The notes below the pieces were generated by a model. It was not told the DNA's origin. It was given only the letters and a program-made list of their open reading frames with translations, and did no database searches. This document shows, one piece after another, positions 11,156-21,434 of a stretch of DNA of 64,000 nucleotides. The stretch comes from Leucaena leucocephala. Its lineage: Eukaryota; Streptophyta; Magnoliopsida; Fabales; Fabaceae. The stretch lies in contig CM073545.1 in NCBI GenBank assembly GCA_037074615.1, positions 18,742,001 to 18,806,000 on the forward strand. The letters are read 5' to 3'. Numbering within the stretch: the first letter of the stretch is position 1; every line of letters begins with the position of its first letter. Made by a program: the position numbers and the translations under genes.

Positions 11156-11800
11156 TAGAGGATAAAAGTATATTTAATATTTTAAAATAATTGTAGAGTA
11201 ATAATTAATATCATAAAATATTTAAAAATATAATAATAGTTTGAATTAATTTTAAAAATATGACCAGCATTCTAAAATATTTAAAAGTATAATTAGTATC
11301 ATGAACTAATTTTAGAATCACAATTAATATTTTAAAATATTTAAATTGATGTAATTTTACCTATTCGTTAATAAAAATACTAACTTTCGTTTGATATATG
11401 TCACATAAATTTTTTATTTCGATACGTTATTATTTAAAAGACTATATATGTAATATTATTTTAATAAATTGTATTAATAAACTATAAAATTTCTCAATAT
11501 TCATATATGAATTCTATACAATGTCAATTTTAGATTTTATTCAATACTATTATTTAAACAATATGACATGTCTAACTTTTTATATGACTGAATAAAAATT
11601 TATATTTCTATAAGTAAAATAGTAAAATTTTACCAATTTAAATATTTTAAGGTGTTGATCGCACCTCTAAAAATTAGTTTAGATTGTTAATTGTATCTTT
11701 AAATATTTTAGGGTACTAGTCACACCTCTAAAATTAATTCAGTGGGTTAATTATATATTTAAATATTTTAGAGGATTAATTGTCTATTTAAAATTAGTTA
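11156..11800. mobile_element. diverged second copy of the tandem-unit inverted-repeat MITE
   Basis: The same order as the element at 9481-9985: a left arm with repeated AATATTTAAA and TAATTTTAGAA modules, the spacer text ATAAAAATACTAACTTTCGT matching ACAAAAGTACTTACTTTCAT of copy 1, the shared TCACATAAATTTTTT and TAATATTATTTTAATAAATT, then the inverted right arm. It carries about 150 extra bases in the centre (about 11490-11640) and is much more diverged. Confidence 0.65.
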
Positions 11801-12056
11801 TTTTAAATGGATATATGTATTTATATTAATGTTAAAATAATTATGTCTTTGTCTAAAAACTCCTACCCATCACCGCAAACAGCCATAACCACCACAAAAC
11901 ACTCACCCCCACAAAATAGTATAGGACTTTAAAATGATATATAAACGGGAAGAAAACTCCTTCATAAAAGTGACCATCAACAATAAATGGGGAAGTAATT
12001 TTTGTGTACAACTTTTGATTAGTGTGTAGTTATATGTGTGAGGTGAAATTAAAATA

Positions 12057-12560
12057 TTGTGTTTATTTGGATAGAGTTTTAGAAAAAAGTTTATGAAAAA
12101 AAAAAAAATTTAGAAAATGGCTTTTGAATAAGAGTTTATGAAAAAAAAGTGGTTTTGAATAAATGAATATTTAGATAGTTATTACTAAAAAGACTTTTGT
12201 AATTAGAAAATTATTAAAAAGGGTATAATTTTATTAAAAAGAAAAAAGATGAGAGAGGGTAGAGAAGAGTGAATAGAGAAGATAAATAAGATATGTGAGA
12301 GGGGGGAAAGATAGAGAAGAGAGAAGAGAGAGTGTAAGAAAAAATAAAAGTAAAATAGTAATTGAGTAGTCTATAAACTCTTTTACTGTTCTACAAACTA
12401 ATATTAACAGCTTATTTGAAATCATAATTTTAAACTATGGTTTGATTCAGAATTTTTTTTAAATAAATATAGCTGTTTATTTTAAAAAAAATTAAATTAA
12501 AATTCTGACTTAAATTTTTCTTTAAAACTAGACTTTTTCTAAAGGCCTATTATCAAATTC
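12057..12560. mobile_element. MITE of the GTTTGG/purine-core family (copy 2, diverged)
   Basis: It shares the layout of the 10360-10912 element: a terminus GTTTATTTGGATAGAG, a purine-rich core (about 12240-12335), the block AATAGTAATTGAGTAGTC, and a right half running to about 12560. The termini are eroded. Confidence 0.6.
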
Positions 12561-12611
12561 AAGAGTACTAAAAGTAACTTTCTCAACATGATAATTTTTC
12601 TTATATTCGTC

Positions 12612-12612
12612 A

Positions 12613-12641
<29 letters not shown>
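12612..12641. repeat. AT microsatellite
   Basis: An uninterrupted AT dinucleotide run of about 29 bases. Confidence 0.9.
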
Positions 12642-12646
<5 letters not shown>

Positions 12647-12659
12647 GTATGCTATGATA

Positions 12660-15600
12660 AGTCTGGGCAAGCGTGCAGCATGCTATGTGCATTCTTACTT
12701 TTTAAGGATAATCCCATGTTCCTTCGGAAAATTATAGAAAATGCATGCCGTCTTATCCTAAAACTTCCTCTTTCCTTTTTTTTAATAAAAAAAAATGTTT
12801 CTTTACCTTTTAACACACTCATTTTGCTCTTTAAAAAAAGAAAGGAATCAGATTGAACAATCTTATTGATTGTCCATTCAATCATATATAATCGTTTGCC
12901 TTAAGCATGTTATGAAGCCATAATATATATAACTTGGAAACTAATGATAGCATGGCCTAATATGCGCTGTTGACGCTATTCCTATAAGGGCAAAAGAAAT
13001 GTTGAGAGAAAAATAATATATTTTATTCGTTCCCAAACATAGAGCTATATAATTAATTTATATATTTAAAAAAAATAATTAAATTAATTATTTATAAAAA
13101 ATATATGTTAGTTTATTTAAAATAGTCAAACTTATTATTTGTATAAAAATTAAATGAAAACACTCATTAATATATATTGTAATAAATAGAGCGAGTTTAA
13201 AAAAAAATTATCAATTTAACATATAAAGTAAATTGAAAGTTATTTATATATAAAAATAAAATAAATTATCTTATTAACTTTTATATTTAGTATAGTATAT
13301 GGGAGCAAAAAGAAAAGAGGGAGACAGGCATGATAAAGCACTACCTTAAACGTTGTTTAATTACAAGAATAATTGTCCGCTCTACGCCAAGTTATTAATA
13401 TTTTAGCAAACAGGGATCATATAATATTATAGACCCGTACACTTTTACAAGCATTAGCTTCTCATATCAATCTAAACTGGGAGGACCAATTCATTGCTGA
13501 TGGGACCCACATTCTCGTATTTGTGGGGCCCTTCAAGTACCCCCCACACAAAACACAGACACAAGCTGAGGGCAAAAGAGAGCATATGATCTGGTTGGCA
13601 ATACGGAATGCAAATTTGTAATAGGAGTGATCAGAGGCAATGAGTTTGAACCCATTACATGCCTACAAGGCTATTCGAATTATTAACAGAATCAAAAGCT
13701 TTATTCGGAATATGAAAAAGAAAAGAAAAGAAAGGAAGACGAATTAATTAAGCAGATAATTAAGATATGGTTAGCAGTTGATTGGTGGGCCAAATTATAT
13801 GGTAACTGAGGTCGTTAAGGTGCGGTTTAGGAGTTGATTGGAAATTAGACAGGAGCACGTGAGGGGGCGGTGTATGAATGCTTCAGCCTCCTTTTATTTT
13901 GGCATCTTCATTTTCTTTTGTCTTAGGAGTAACCTTCACTTCACCTCCACCATCTCAGGTTTTGTCCCTCAAAAGTACGACATCTCTCTCGGTATTTTCC
14001 CTTTCTTGTATGTTTGATGAATCTTTTACGTACTTTACTATTTATGGATAACACACAGTTATTTCTGTTTTCCCCAGCCGTTTCCTTCTATCATTGAATT
14101 ATCATCTAATTTCACACGCTTTTTTAATCTGAAAATATATAGAAGGACATCACTACGCAATGTAACTAGTTTCTTCATCAGCTTAATTAATTTTAAACAG
14201 ATCAAGATTCTACCAAAAGAAACGTAGGTGAACGAAGAGAAGAGAAATTACTGAAAAACGGTGGAATCATGAATAGTACGTTGTTAAGGAATATGGTTAC
14301 TTTAATAACTTGGTCTGACTTTGCTAACCACATATACATGTAGTACGACAAAGTGGTTAGTTGGAAAATGTTGGTCCCCAAGAGATTGGTTGGTGCCATG
14401 GGATCGTCTCTTTTGTCCCACCAACTCCCTATATATATCTCAGTACTTACCAACCACTTCACAACTTAACCCTACATATAATTAATATATATCACAGGCT
14501 GCTTTTTCCCTCTCTGGTGTGTGCTTGAGTTAAGGATACAAGGAATAATATATGGCTTTAATTACAGTGGATTGTGTTGTGGAAGATAACAGTTCGTATA
14601 GTAAATATAGTTATATATAATTAATTATTGCTTCAAACACCAAAGGATCCCAAAGATACAGATACTGTCTCTCATGTGAGAACAAAGACACTTGAAAAAG
14701 AATTAACGAATTTCTTTTGAGGACAGTTAAAGGAGAGTCACACCCACACACATATATACACCTCTGGGTTTTTTTTTTACTATGGAAAGGTCATATTCTT
14801 ATCACAGAAAAAAAGGGTCATGTTCTGCGCTTTTGACTCTTCCACTAGCTTTTTACACACACCCAGAGAACAAAAAACCATTATGCTTCACACCCAGCAC
14901 ACTTCAAATCTTCGGAGGTACTATCAGTTTGATAATACCCTGGGTTATTCTTTCTAGTTTCTGTGTACGTAAACGGCGTTTCTTATCCTTATACTAACAA
15001 AACCTAACATACTTTAAACTCTCTGCAGTAAGCATGCTCCATAAGTTGCACGAAAACCTTTGGGAAATTAAAAGGGTATATAACTCAGACCCCTATATAG
15101 TCATTTAACGATTATAACATATAATGTTAAATGTGTGATAATAATGCATATAGGTGGATCCTGTGTGTCTGAAGTAGCGTGGAAATGACAAATGAAAAGA
15201 AACGTCGCCTTAATTATACGAGGGCAGACACATCCTTGAATTTATCAGCATGCATGCGTATCTAAATAAATGCTGCGTGTAAGAAAGAACCCTAATAATC
15301 TTGTTCAAGTACATCACCGATTACTTTCAAGTGATACGGATCAAATCTTCGCACCCACTTAATTAATGCATGACACAACAGATGGGCCTTGTTTACTGGC
15401 GCGTGAATTATTGCGGATATGAAAATCATAAATCAAATCGCATTGATAAAATATTATAGTATAATGTGTGTAATGAATAAGCAAACGTTACTTACATCAA
15501 GGATTCAGAGTTCGTAGGATATTATATAAACAAGTGGTAACTTAAGTACTTAAGTATATGTAAGGGATAATTTAAAAGAATACAAGTTCATGGGGAAAAT

Positions 15601-16300
15601 TTTGATAAAGTGACAAAATTGAAGTGGGGTCGCAACGGCTACTACCTGTCTGAAGGGAGAATCATGGGCGTTAACTTTTGTAAGAAACCGTGTGGGCTCC
15701 ATGAACTCAAAAAAATTAAAAGGAGGGAAGAAAATAAAGGAATAAATAAATAAATAAATAATTAAGAAAGTGGGAAAAAGTGGGGGTGGGCAAAGTTTTT
15801 AATAAAGTAATTTAGGGGGGCCGTCAATGCCAACCCCTATCATATCATGTTCTGGTAGATCTTCGGAATCCCAAGCGGACGTTAACCCAAGACTTCATAA
15901 AAGATTTTTTTTTAATTTTAATAAAAATTGCCAATGAGTATTAACATAAATAATAAATAATAAATTTATATCTTATAAAGATATAAGTTTAATTTTTTTT
16001 GTTATTATAATAGTTCTTTTAATAGACGATCTTATAATTCTTTTGTAAGTACTCCTTACATCTTATGATCATAAAATTAGTATCAAATTTAACTAAATTT
16101 TGTTGTATTAATTTTTTTTTAATATGAATTATATGAAGAGATATTTGAAATGGGAAATTAAATTTAATGATAGGCTACCCATCCCCATGGCCATGGACAC
16201 GAACTCTATTAGGACACTGACTTCAACAAAGCCATCTTCTTAAAGATCCGATACGATCGTCCCATTTCACTTTACTCAATCTGGGCGCCAAGGGATACAA
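12660..16300. other. intergenic, AT-rich, no gene seen
   Basis: No supported gene. It includes a TAAA microsatellite at about 15743-15763. A text near 15950-16070 (TTATATCTTATAAAGATATAAG and following) resembles stretches near 34930 and 36205 and may be an old dispersed repeat. Confidence 0.45.
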
Positions 16301-16317
16301 TCAAATCAACACATGCT

Positions 16318-16498
16318 AATAGAGGTTAGTCTGAGTAGTAAATAGTTTAGTATTATTTAAACGAGGTATCGAGTTTGAACCTTAGCATACGTAAAAAATT
16401 CTCATTAGAAGACTCACCTACTATAGCTAGATAAGCGACGTAGATCGGATCTGAATATAGTCGGGTAAAACTCCGGTGAACTGAATGAACAAAAAAAA
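16318..16498 (+). mobile_element. tRNA-derived SINE, family A, copy 1
   Basis: Flanked by a 14-base target-site duplication AATCAACACATGCT (16304-16317 and 16499-16512), with an A-rich tail at the 3' end. The 5' head has a Pol III A-box-like segment (TTAGTCTGAGTAGTAAATAG) and a B-box-like segment (CGAGTTTGAACC); the body carries the family text ATAGCTAGAT ... GATCGGATCTGAATATAGTC. Confidence 0.85.
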
Positions 16499-17403
16499 AA
16501 TCAACACATGCTCCATAATACTCATGTCGATCCTAAATATAACATCTTGTCTGTATTGCAATTTAGCATGAGATGTAGTAGCATAGTTTGTTCAATTAAA
16601 ATGGGTTTGTGTTACAGAGGAAGGAAGAAGCAGAATAAAAGTGGTGTGAGTGCAGAGAGTATGATGCACATCATTGCCAACAAAGGAAATGCTTGTTTGT
16701 AAAAAAAGGAGGACCCACACGGTTTTATCTAGTAACACAATCCCCCATTGGTTCATACAAAAACCACACTCACCATGGCAACAACAACGATTCTCCTCTT
16801 TGACTATAACTCTCTTCTCACATGCCCCCACACTTCCGTCACATCTCAACCAAGCATTAACACTTCGCCTCACATGCCTCCTGTTTCATATCATTTCACC
16901 AGTCCTTTTCTCCTTTCTTCTATCTCACCCCTCTTCCCCCTTCTCTCCCTGTTTTTCTTTCCTTTTTTTATACAAAATTTTTTAAAAAAGAGTTAGGCTC
17001 CTTTTCTTTTAAGTGATACTAATATCAGATATGACGAACTGTCTATTATTCTCAAACATAAACTTAGGCACCTAGGAGTTAGGATATCTCCTCAGGCGTC
17101 GCGACTAGAATCACAATAAAATGGTATTCTCTAAAGATCGAACATACTTTAAATAGTCATATCTTATCTTTTTGTTAGTTGAACCGAGGAAAATATGTTT
17201 TTCTTTTCTTTTTATTTTTTTAAAGGACGAAACTCTAGTTGGACTTCAATGGCCTGGATCAACAGCCCTTAACAATTCCATGGGCTTAGCCCTGAACCTT
17301 GTTTAATTTGGACATTCTGTAGCCCTAGGACTTTTTACTATTCACACAGTGATAAACTTTGGGTACATTAACAGTTAACACGCAAGAAAATGGGACACAC
17401 AAC

Positions 17404-17573
17404 TGAAGGGTTAGTCTGAGTGATGAGCAGTTTGGTATTATTTAAGCGAGATCTTGAGTTCGAGCCTTGACATATACAGAAAATTCTCGTCGGGAGACTC
17501 ACTCACCATAGCTAGGTACGCGATACGGATCGGATCCAGATGTAGTCGGGCGGTGAACCGAGTAAAAAAAAAA
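17404..17573 (+). mobile_element. tRNA-derived SINE, family A, copy 2
   Basis: Same family text with head TTAGTCTGAGTGATGAGCAG, a good B-box-like GAGTTCGAGCC and body CATAGCTAGGTACGCGATAC, ending in an A-tail. The flanks repeat TGGGACACACAAC (17391-17403) and TGGGACACAAC (17576-17586), a duplication that has since lost two bases. It lies just downstream of the shugoshin gene. Confidence 0.85.
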
Positions 17574-17659
17574 CGTGGGACACAACTTGCACAAATGATT
17601 CACAAACATCAAATTTGACAACACATATACTCCTACAGGAGCCCTCTCTGTTGCTGAAT

Positions 17660-19500
17660 TTATTCTAATCTCCGTAGTTTGACTCTCGGAGGAATCTCCT
17701 TGTATGGTTGAGCCTTCTCCTGTGTTTTTCTCGAGGGTTTTCCAAATGTCTCGTCTTCTCTGCAAGGTGAATTCAGTATGTTGTGATGAGCATTCTCTGT
17801 TTCTGATGAGTTCTTCTTCACGGGCATGTATTCGTGTGCTTTGAAGCTTGCCGATCGTCTCCTCAGTTGTGACCTGACAACCAAGAAAAGGAGTTATTAC
17901 ACCAAACTCTTCTGAAATGTCAAAGTTCTCACTAACGACATTGCATCCCTCATAACCTGATTTCTTTCTTCTCTCTGCTCTCATTTGCATTCTTTATAGG
18001 TGCAGAAACAGAACCTGTAGCTGCAAAGTTGCTTAGCAATGTTAAACAGGATTGTGAAGGGGGATAGATACGATGGAGAACAAAGTTGCAAGCATTTACA
18101 TCGACTCCTTTTAGTTGGTTTTCTGTTCCTATCTCAAAGCTTTTCAACATTGCTGGCTTTCACCAATGGCTGCTCTGCTTTCCCCCTCCTTCCTGAAGCC
18201 GATCAAAACAATTTACATCGAAACCAATACAAAAAAACCCGTTGCAATGATCTCAAAAAACACAACTCAAGGGTAGAGCCTAGGCACCTTTAACAGTGAT
18301 CCATCATTTTCATGGTCCATATCTTCAGTTCTCTGCAACAGTTCAAATGAGATTTGTAATTGAACAGACCATCTGCTAACCACAACATACAAATCTTTCA
18401 ACAAAGTTGCTAATTATGACTGAGTATAGAATACGAGCTTAGATTTGAAGCATACCCTCACTTCAGAGTTCTTCCCTTGAAGTAAGGCAGCCTTGCATAG
18501 AATTTGATGCTGCAGAGCTTTCATCTGAAATGAGTATCCCAGAAATTATTTGTAAGATGATGCAGCTTGAACTGGAGTTCACATTTACCATGGCTTTAAC
18601 TTCCAAAGAAGTGGAAGAACCAAGATGCTTTTGGCTTACCCTTTCCCTTCCTGAATTAAGCTCCTGCAAAATCAGCAACATATACTGTTATATCATATCT
18701 TAACATTGTATCTTAATGACAGATATTCACAATGCAGCTTGGAAACACACCGCCAGCATCTGACTGTTCGATTGAGCAAGATTCCAGTTCTGTAGTTGAA
18801 GTTTCTCTACGTTGGCTCGCAGGCTCAGCAGCTCAGCTCCAGTCAGTTCAATTATTTTACTTTTCAAGTTTCAAATTAAAGGGAAAAAAACACGTAATAA
18901 AGGTGCATGATGGAGTGAAATCTATTCACATGTGCGTCATGAATTGGAACGAATGATGTGTTATTAAAAGCACATAATGAATCAGAAACAAATTAGAACA
19001 AGGATGGCTAAAATTAAAGTTTTGAATTAGAAAGGAAGTATCGAAAGTAGTAAATCTAACCAATCATACAAGCGGGAAAAAAAGCCTCACTCCTATCTTG
19101 ACAAACATGCACAATGTCAAAGATAGTAAGAAAACTGCCAATCGAACTTGTAGCTTGGTGGTGAAAGTGCAACTCACACTCACAAGTCACAACAACAAAG
19201 ATAGTAAGAAATCTTGCCAAAAAAATTATTCAGGATACTCTCTTTCTGCTAGGAGTTGCATCAGAGCAGCTTTTTCCTGCATCAGAAATTCATGTTGAAA
19301 ATATAAATAAATAACGGTTACTCATACTTCAAAAACAAATAGAACAACAAAGAAAAGGAAGTACCTTTTAAGAGTTCCTCAATGCAGTTCTTATCGGCAG
19401 GCTTTTCTGCTTGGTTATGTAGCTTGTGTTGCATTTGCGTGTTGGTAATATCAGAAAGCTTCTGCCGCACTAACTTTGCAATAGATCTCTTCACCACCAT
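17660..19500 (-). CDS. SGO: shugoshin-like protein (frame problems)
   Basis: Shugoshin protects centromeric cohesin and works with PP2A. Exons read from splice sites: 19365-19500, 19239-19269, 18751-18859, 18640-18663, 18456-18524, 18288-18332, an unresolved exon ending 18100, 17957-18020 and 17660-17873. The N-terminus (RQKLSDITNTQ, then a coiled coil with LLAERDKIIELTGAEL and LQLQNWNLAQSNSQMLAEL) and the C-terminal basic motif (RRRSASFKA; GKPSRKTQEKAQPYKEIP followed by VKLRR) are the two conserved shugoshin regions. Start: MVVKRSIAKLVRQKL at 19500. Oddities: in exon 2 the first AG acceptor shifts the frame and only an AG seven bases further keeps it; exon 7, needed in phase 1 to reach the C-terminal motif, has an in-frame TGA at 18134-18136. 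At roughly 280 residues it is short for plant shugoshins. It may be a decaying paralog or need an unseen microexon. Confidence 0.75.
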
Positions 19501-19641
19501 TCCCTCCCTTCCTATTCCCACACTGCTTAACCCTATGCACAACCCAATTTAGCTTCACTTATCCCCAGTGTGGGGGATTCATAGAAAGTGAAAGAATTTA
19601 AAGAGAGAGGGCTTCATTTCAAGGTTATGTGAAGTGGGGGC

Positions 19642-19654
19642 GTAAATATAGGTG
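19642..19654 (-). promoter_or_regulatory. TATA-box candidate of the shugoshin-like gene
   Basis: On the minus strand CCTATATTTACG lies about 145 bases upstream of the ATG at 19500. Distance and sequence fit a plant TATA box; nothing else supports it. Confidence 0.35.
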
Positions 19655-19859
19655 GGGTTGAAGTTGAAGTGAACGACGTACAAGTAATTGGCGTTCAAGA
19701 TAAAGATATAAAAGATAACTAGCGATTGTCCTTTAGAAAAAGAAAGATGGGAATCGCTGGATATAGATAGATAAAAGAGAAAAGAAGAAAAACAAGTCTG
19801 GATGGAATATCTTTTGTGCCTCTTTCGACTCTTCGCTCTCGCTGTGATCATTCTTTGAA

Positions 19860-20930
19860 TCTATGGATTGCAGAACAACGTAGGATTGTGATATCATGTG
19901 AAAAAAGAAAAGAAAAGAAGGCAAAGACAAAGAAGAGATGCAGGTTCTGTAGACCAATGGAAATTTTGAATATTTCAAAGCGTTACCAACTTTGGTTAAA
20001 ATTTGCCCGGGCTTGCGCCGGCATGAAACTTTTCACTCCAATACTAAGATTTATACGAATCTAGGTCCATCAGCCTCTTTATATTTTCATTTGCTTTAGA
20101 AGGAATAGGTGATCTAACTTTCTATGAGATGCGCAAACTACAATTATATTGTCAAACTCTGTTCTTCGTATGCCATGGTAATCCCAGATCGATCAAACAA
20201 ATTACGAAATCCAACAATTTCTTGCACCAGACAACATTGTAATGTGTCATCTAATGCATCGATTCGATGATTTTATAGAAGTCGTATTTAATGCTCACAA
20301 AACAACCACAGACAATCATCGTCGATTGAATATTTAAGTTTATCCATTGCATCGGAATACGGGCAGAATCGAAGATACAAAAGACCCTACATTATATAAA
20401 TGATCTTCATATGTACAGACATGATGTCTACTTGATACAATTAGTTTAAAAAAAAAACAGGTAAACGGTTGCATTTTACAATCTTGGATGAGCAACCGTT
20501 TTTAACTACAACTCAGGCAAAAATAAAAAATATTCATAAAGCAACATCTTTGACGTTAGATTGGCATGCCAATATCTCAAGCTGCAGGAAGAAAGAGGGC
20601 ATGCATTTTTTGTCAGTCAAGACCAAATAAGGTTCAAAGTGCTGCAGAAGCAATGTGGCGAACTTCAAGCTTTCACCATTGGTTATCTCATGCTGCACCC
20701 AGAACAAAATGGTTCAATTTTTCTGATTAAGTCCATATACCTTATCCGCAAATAAACAGCTGTATTAAGTGATGCATTCTAAAAGTGCCATATAGCAAAA
20801 GTTACAAGAAATCATGGCATGCAAGGCAACGATGTTGAACTATAAAGACGTTCAATTTCTAGCATTTAGCACTATATTATGATGGAAATGAACGGCCTCT
20901 AATTTTTCCTCTGAAGTTCAGTCCAAGATG
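19860..20930. other. intergenic, no gene seen
   Basis: Between the shugoshin promoter and the 3' end of the next minus-strand gene. The frames at 19816-20064 and 20561-20755 (+) show no domain or codon pattern I can support. Confidence 0.4.
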
Positions 20931-21011
20931 CTAACTATTCAGTTCAGATGACGTCCCATCAACATCACCTGACCATTTGTAAATGGCGTCTTCAAATATC
21001 TTGTTCAATAT

Positions 21012-21341
21012 TGTTAAATTATTAGTTGGTAGTTGATGTATTTATTTGTAAATAGTCTTGGGTGGTAGATTTATGCATTTACCCTAATAGCATTTACTCT
21101 TGTAGCTGATAGGTTATTCTTCTTCCTCTATATATAGTCTTACACTTCCACTTCCACTCTCTATGAATCAAGAGAAAATACTGAATATTTCTTCACTTCA
21201 CATCTCCTAAGAATAGGCAGGAGGAGATTGGCAATTTTCCAGATTCAGCCTGATCCTTAGCTGAAGGGGGGGGGGGATCCTGCATCAAATGTCTACAAGA
21301 CTTCTGTTTAATGAACTACATCATTTAATGCTTTTCATTCA
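21012..21341 (+). mobile_element. possible solo-LTR-like insertion
   Basis: It starts TGTTAAATTATTAGTTGG, carries CTCTATATATAG followed by a leader-like stretch, and may end ATTCA at 21341 with AATAT on both flanks (21007-21011 and 21342-21346). A G10 run occurs at about 21267. TG...CA ends plus a 5-base duplication suggest a solo LTR, but in AT-rich DNA this may be chance. Confidence 0.3.
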
Positions 21342-21434
21342 AATATATTAATTCCCACGCTAACCTCAGCAAATTATGCCAAAAAGAATATACAAGTCTT
21401 CTGGGGATAGAGTCCTCAAGATACCTGAAACTGA

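Noticed and set aside
20561..20755. 64-codon frame between shugoshin and the 457-aa gene
   Set aside because: No domain, no start context, and no neighbouring exons joining in phase.
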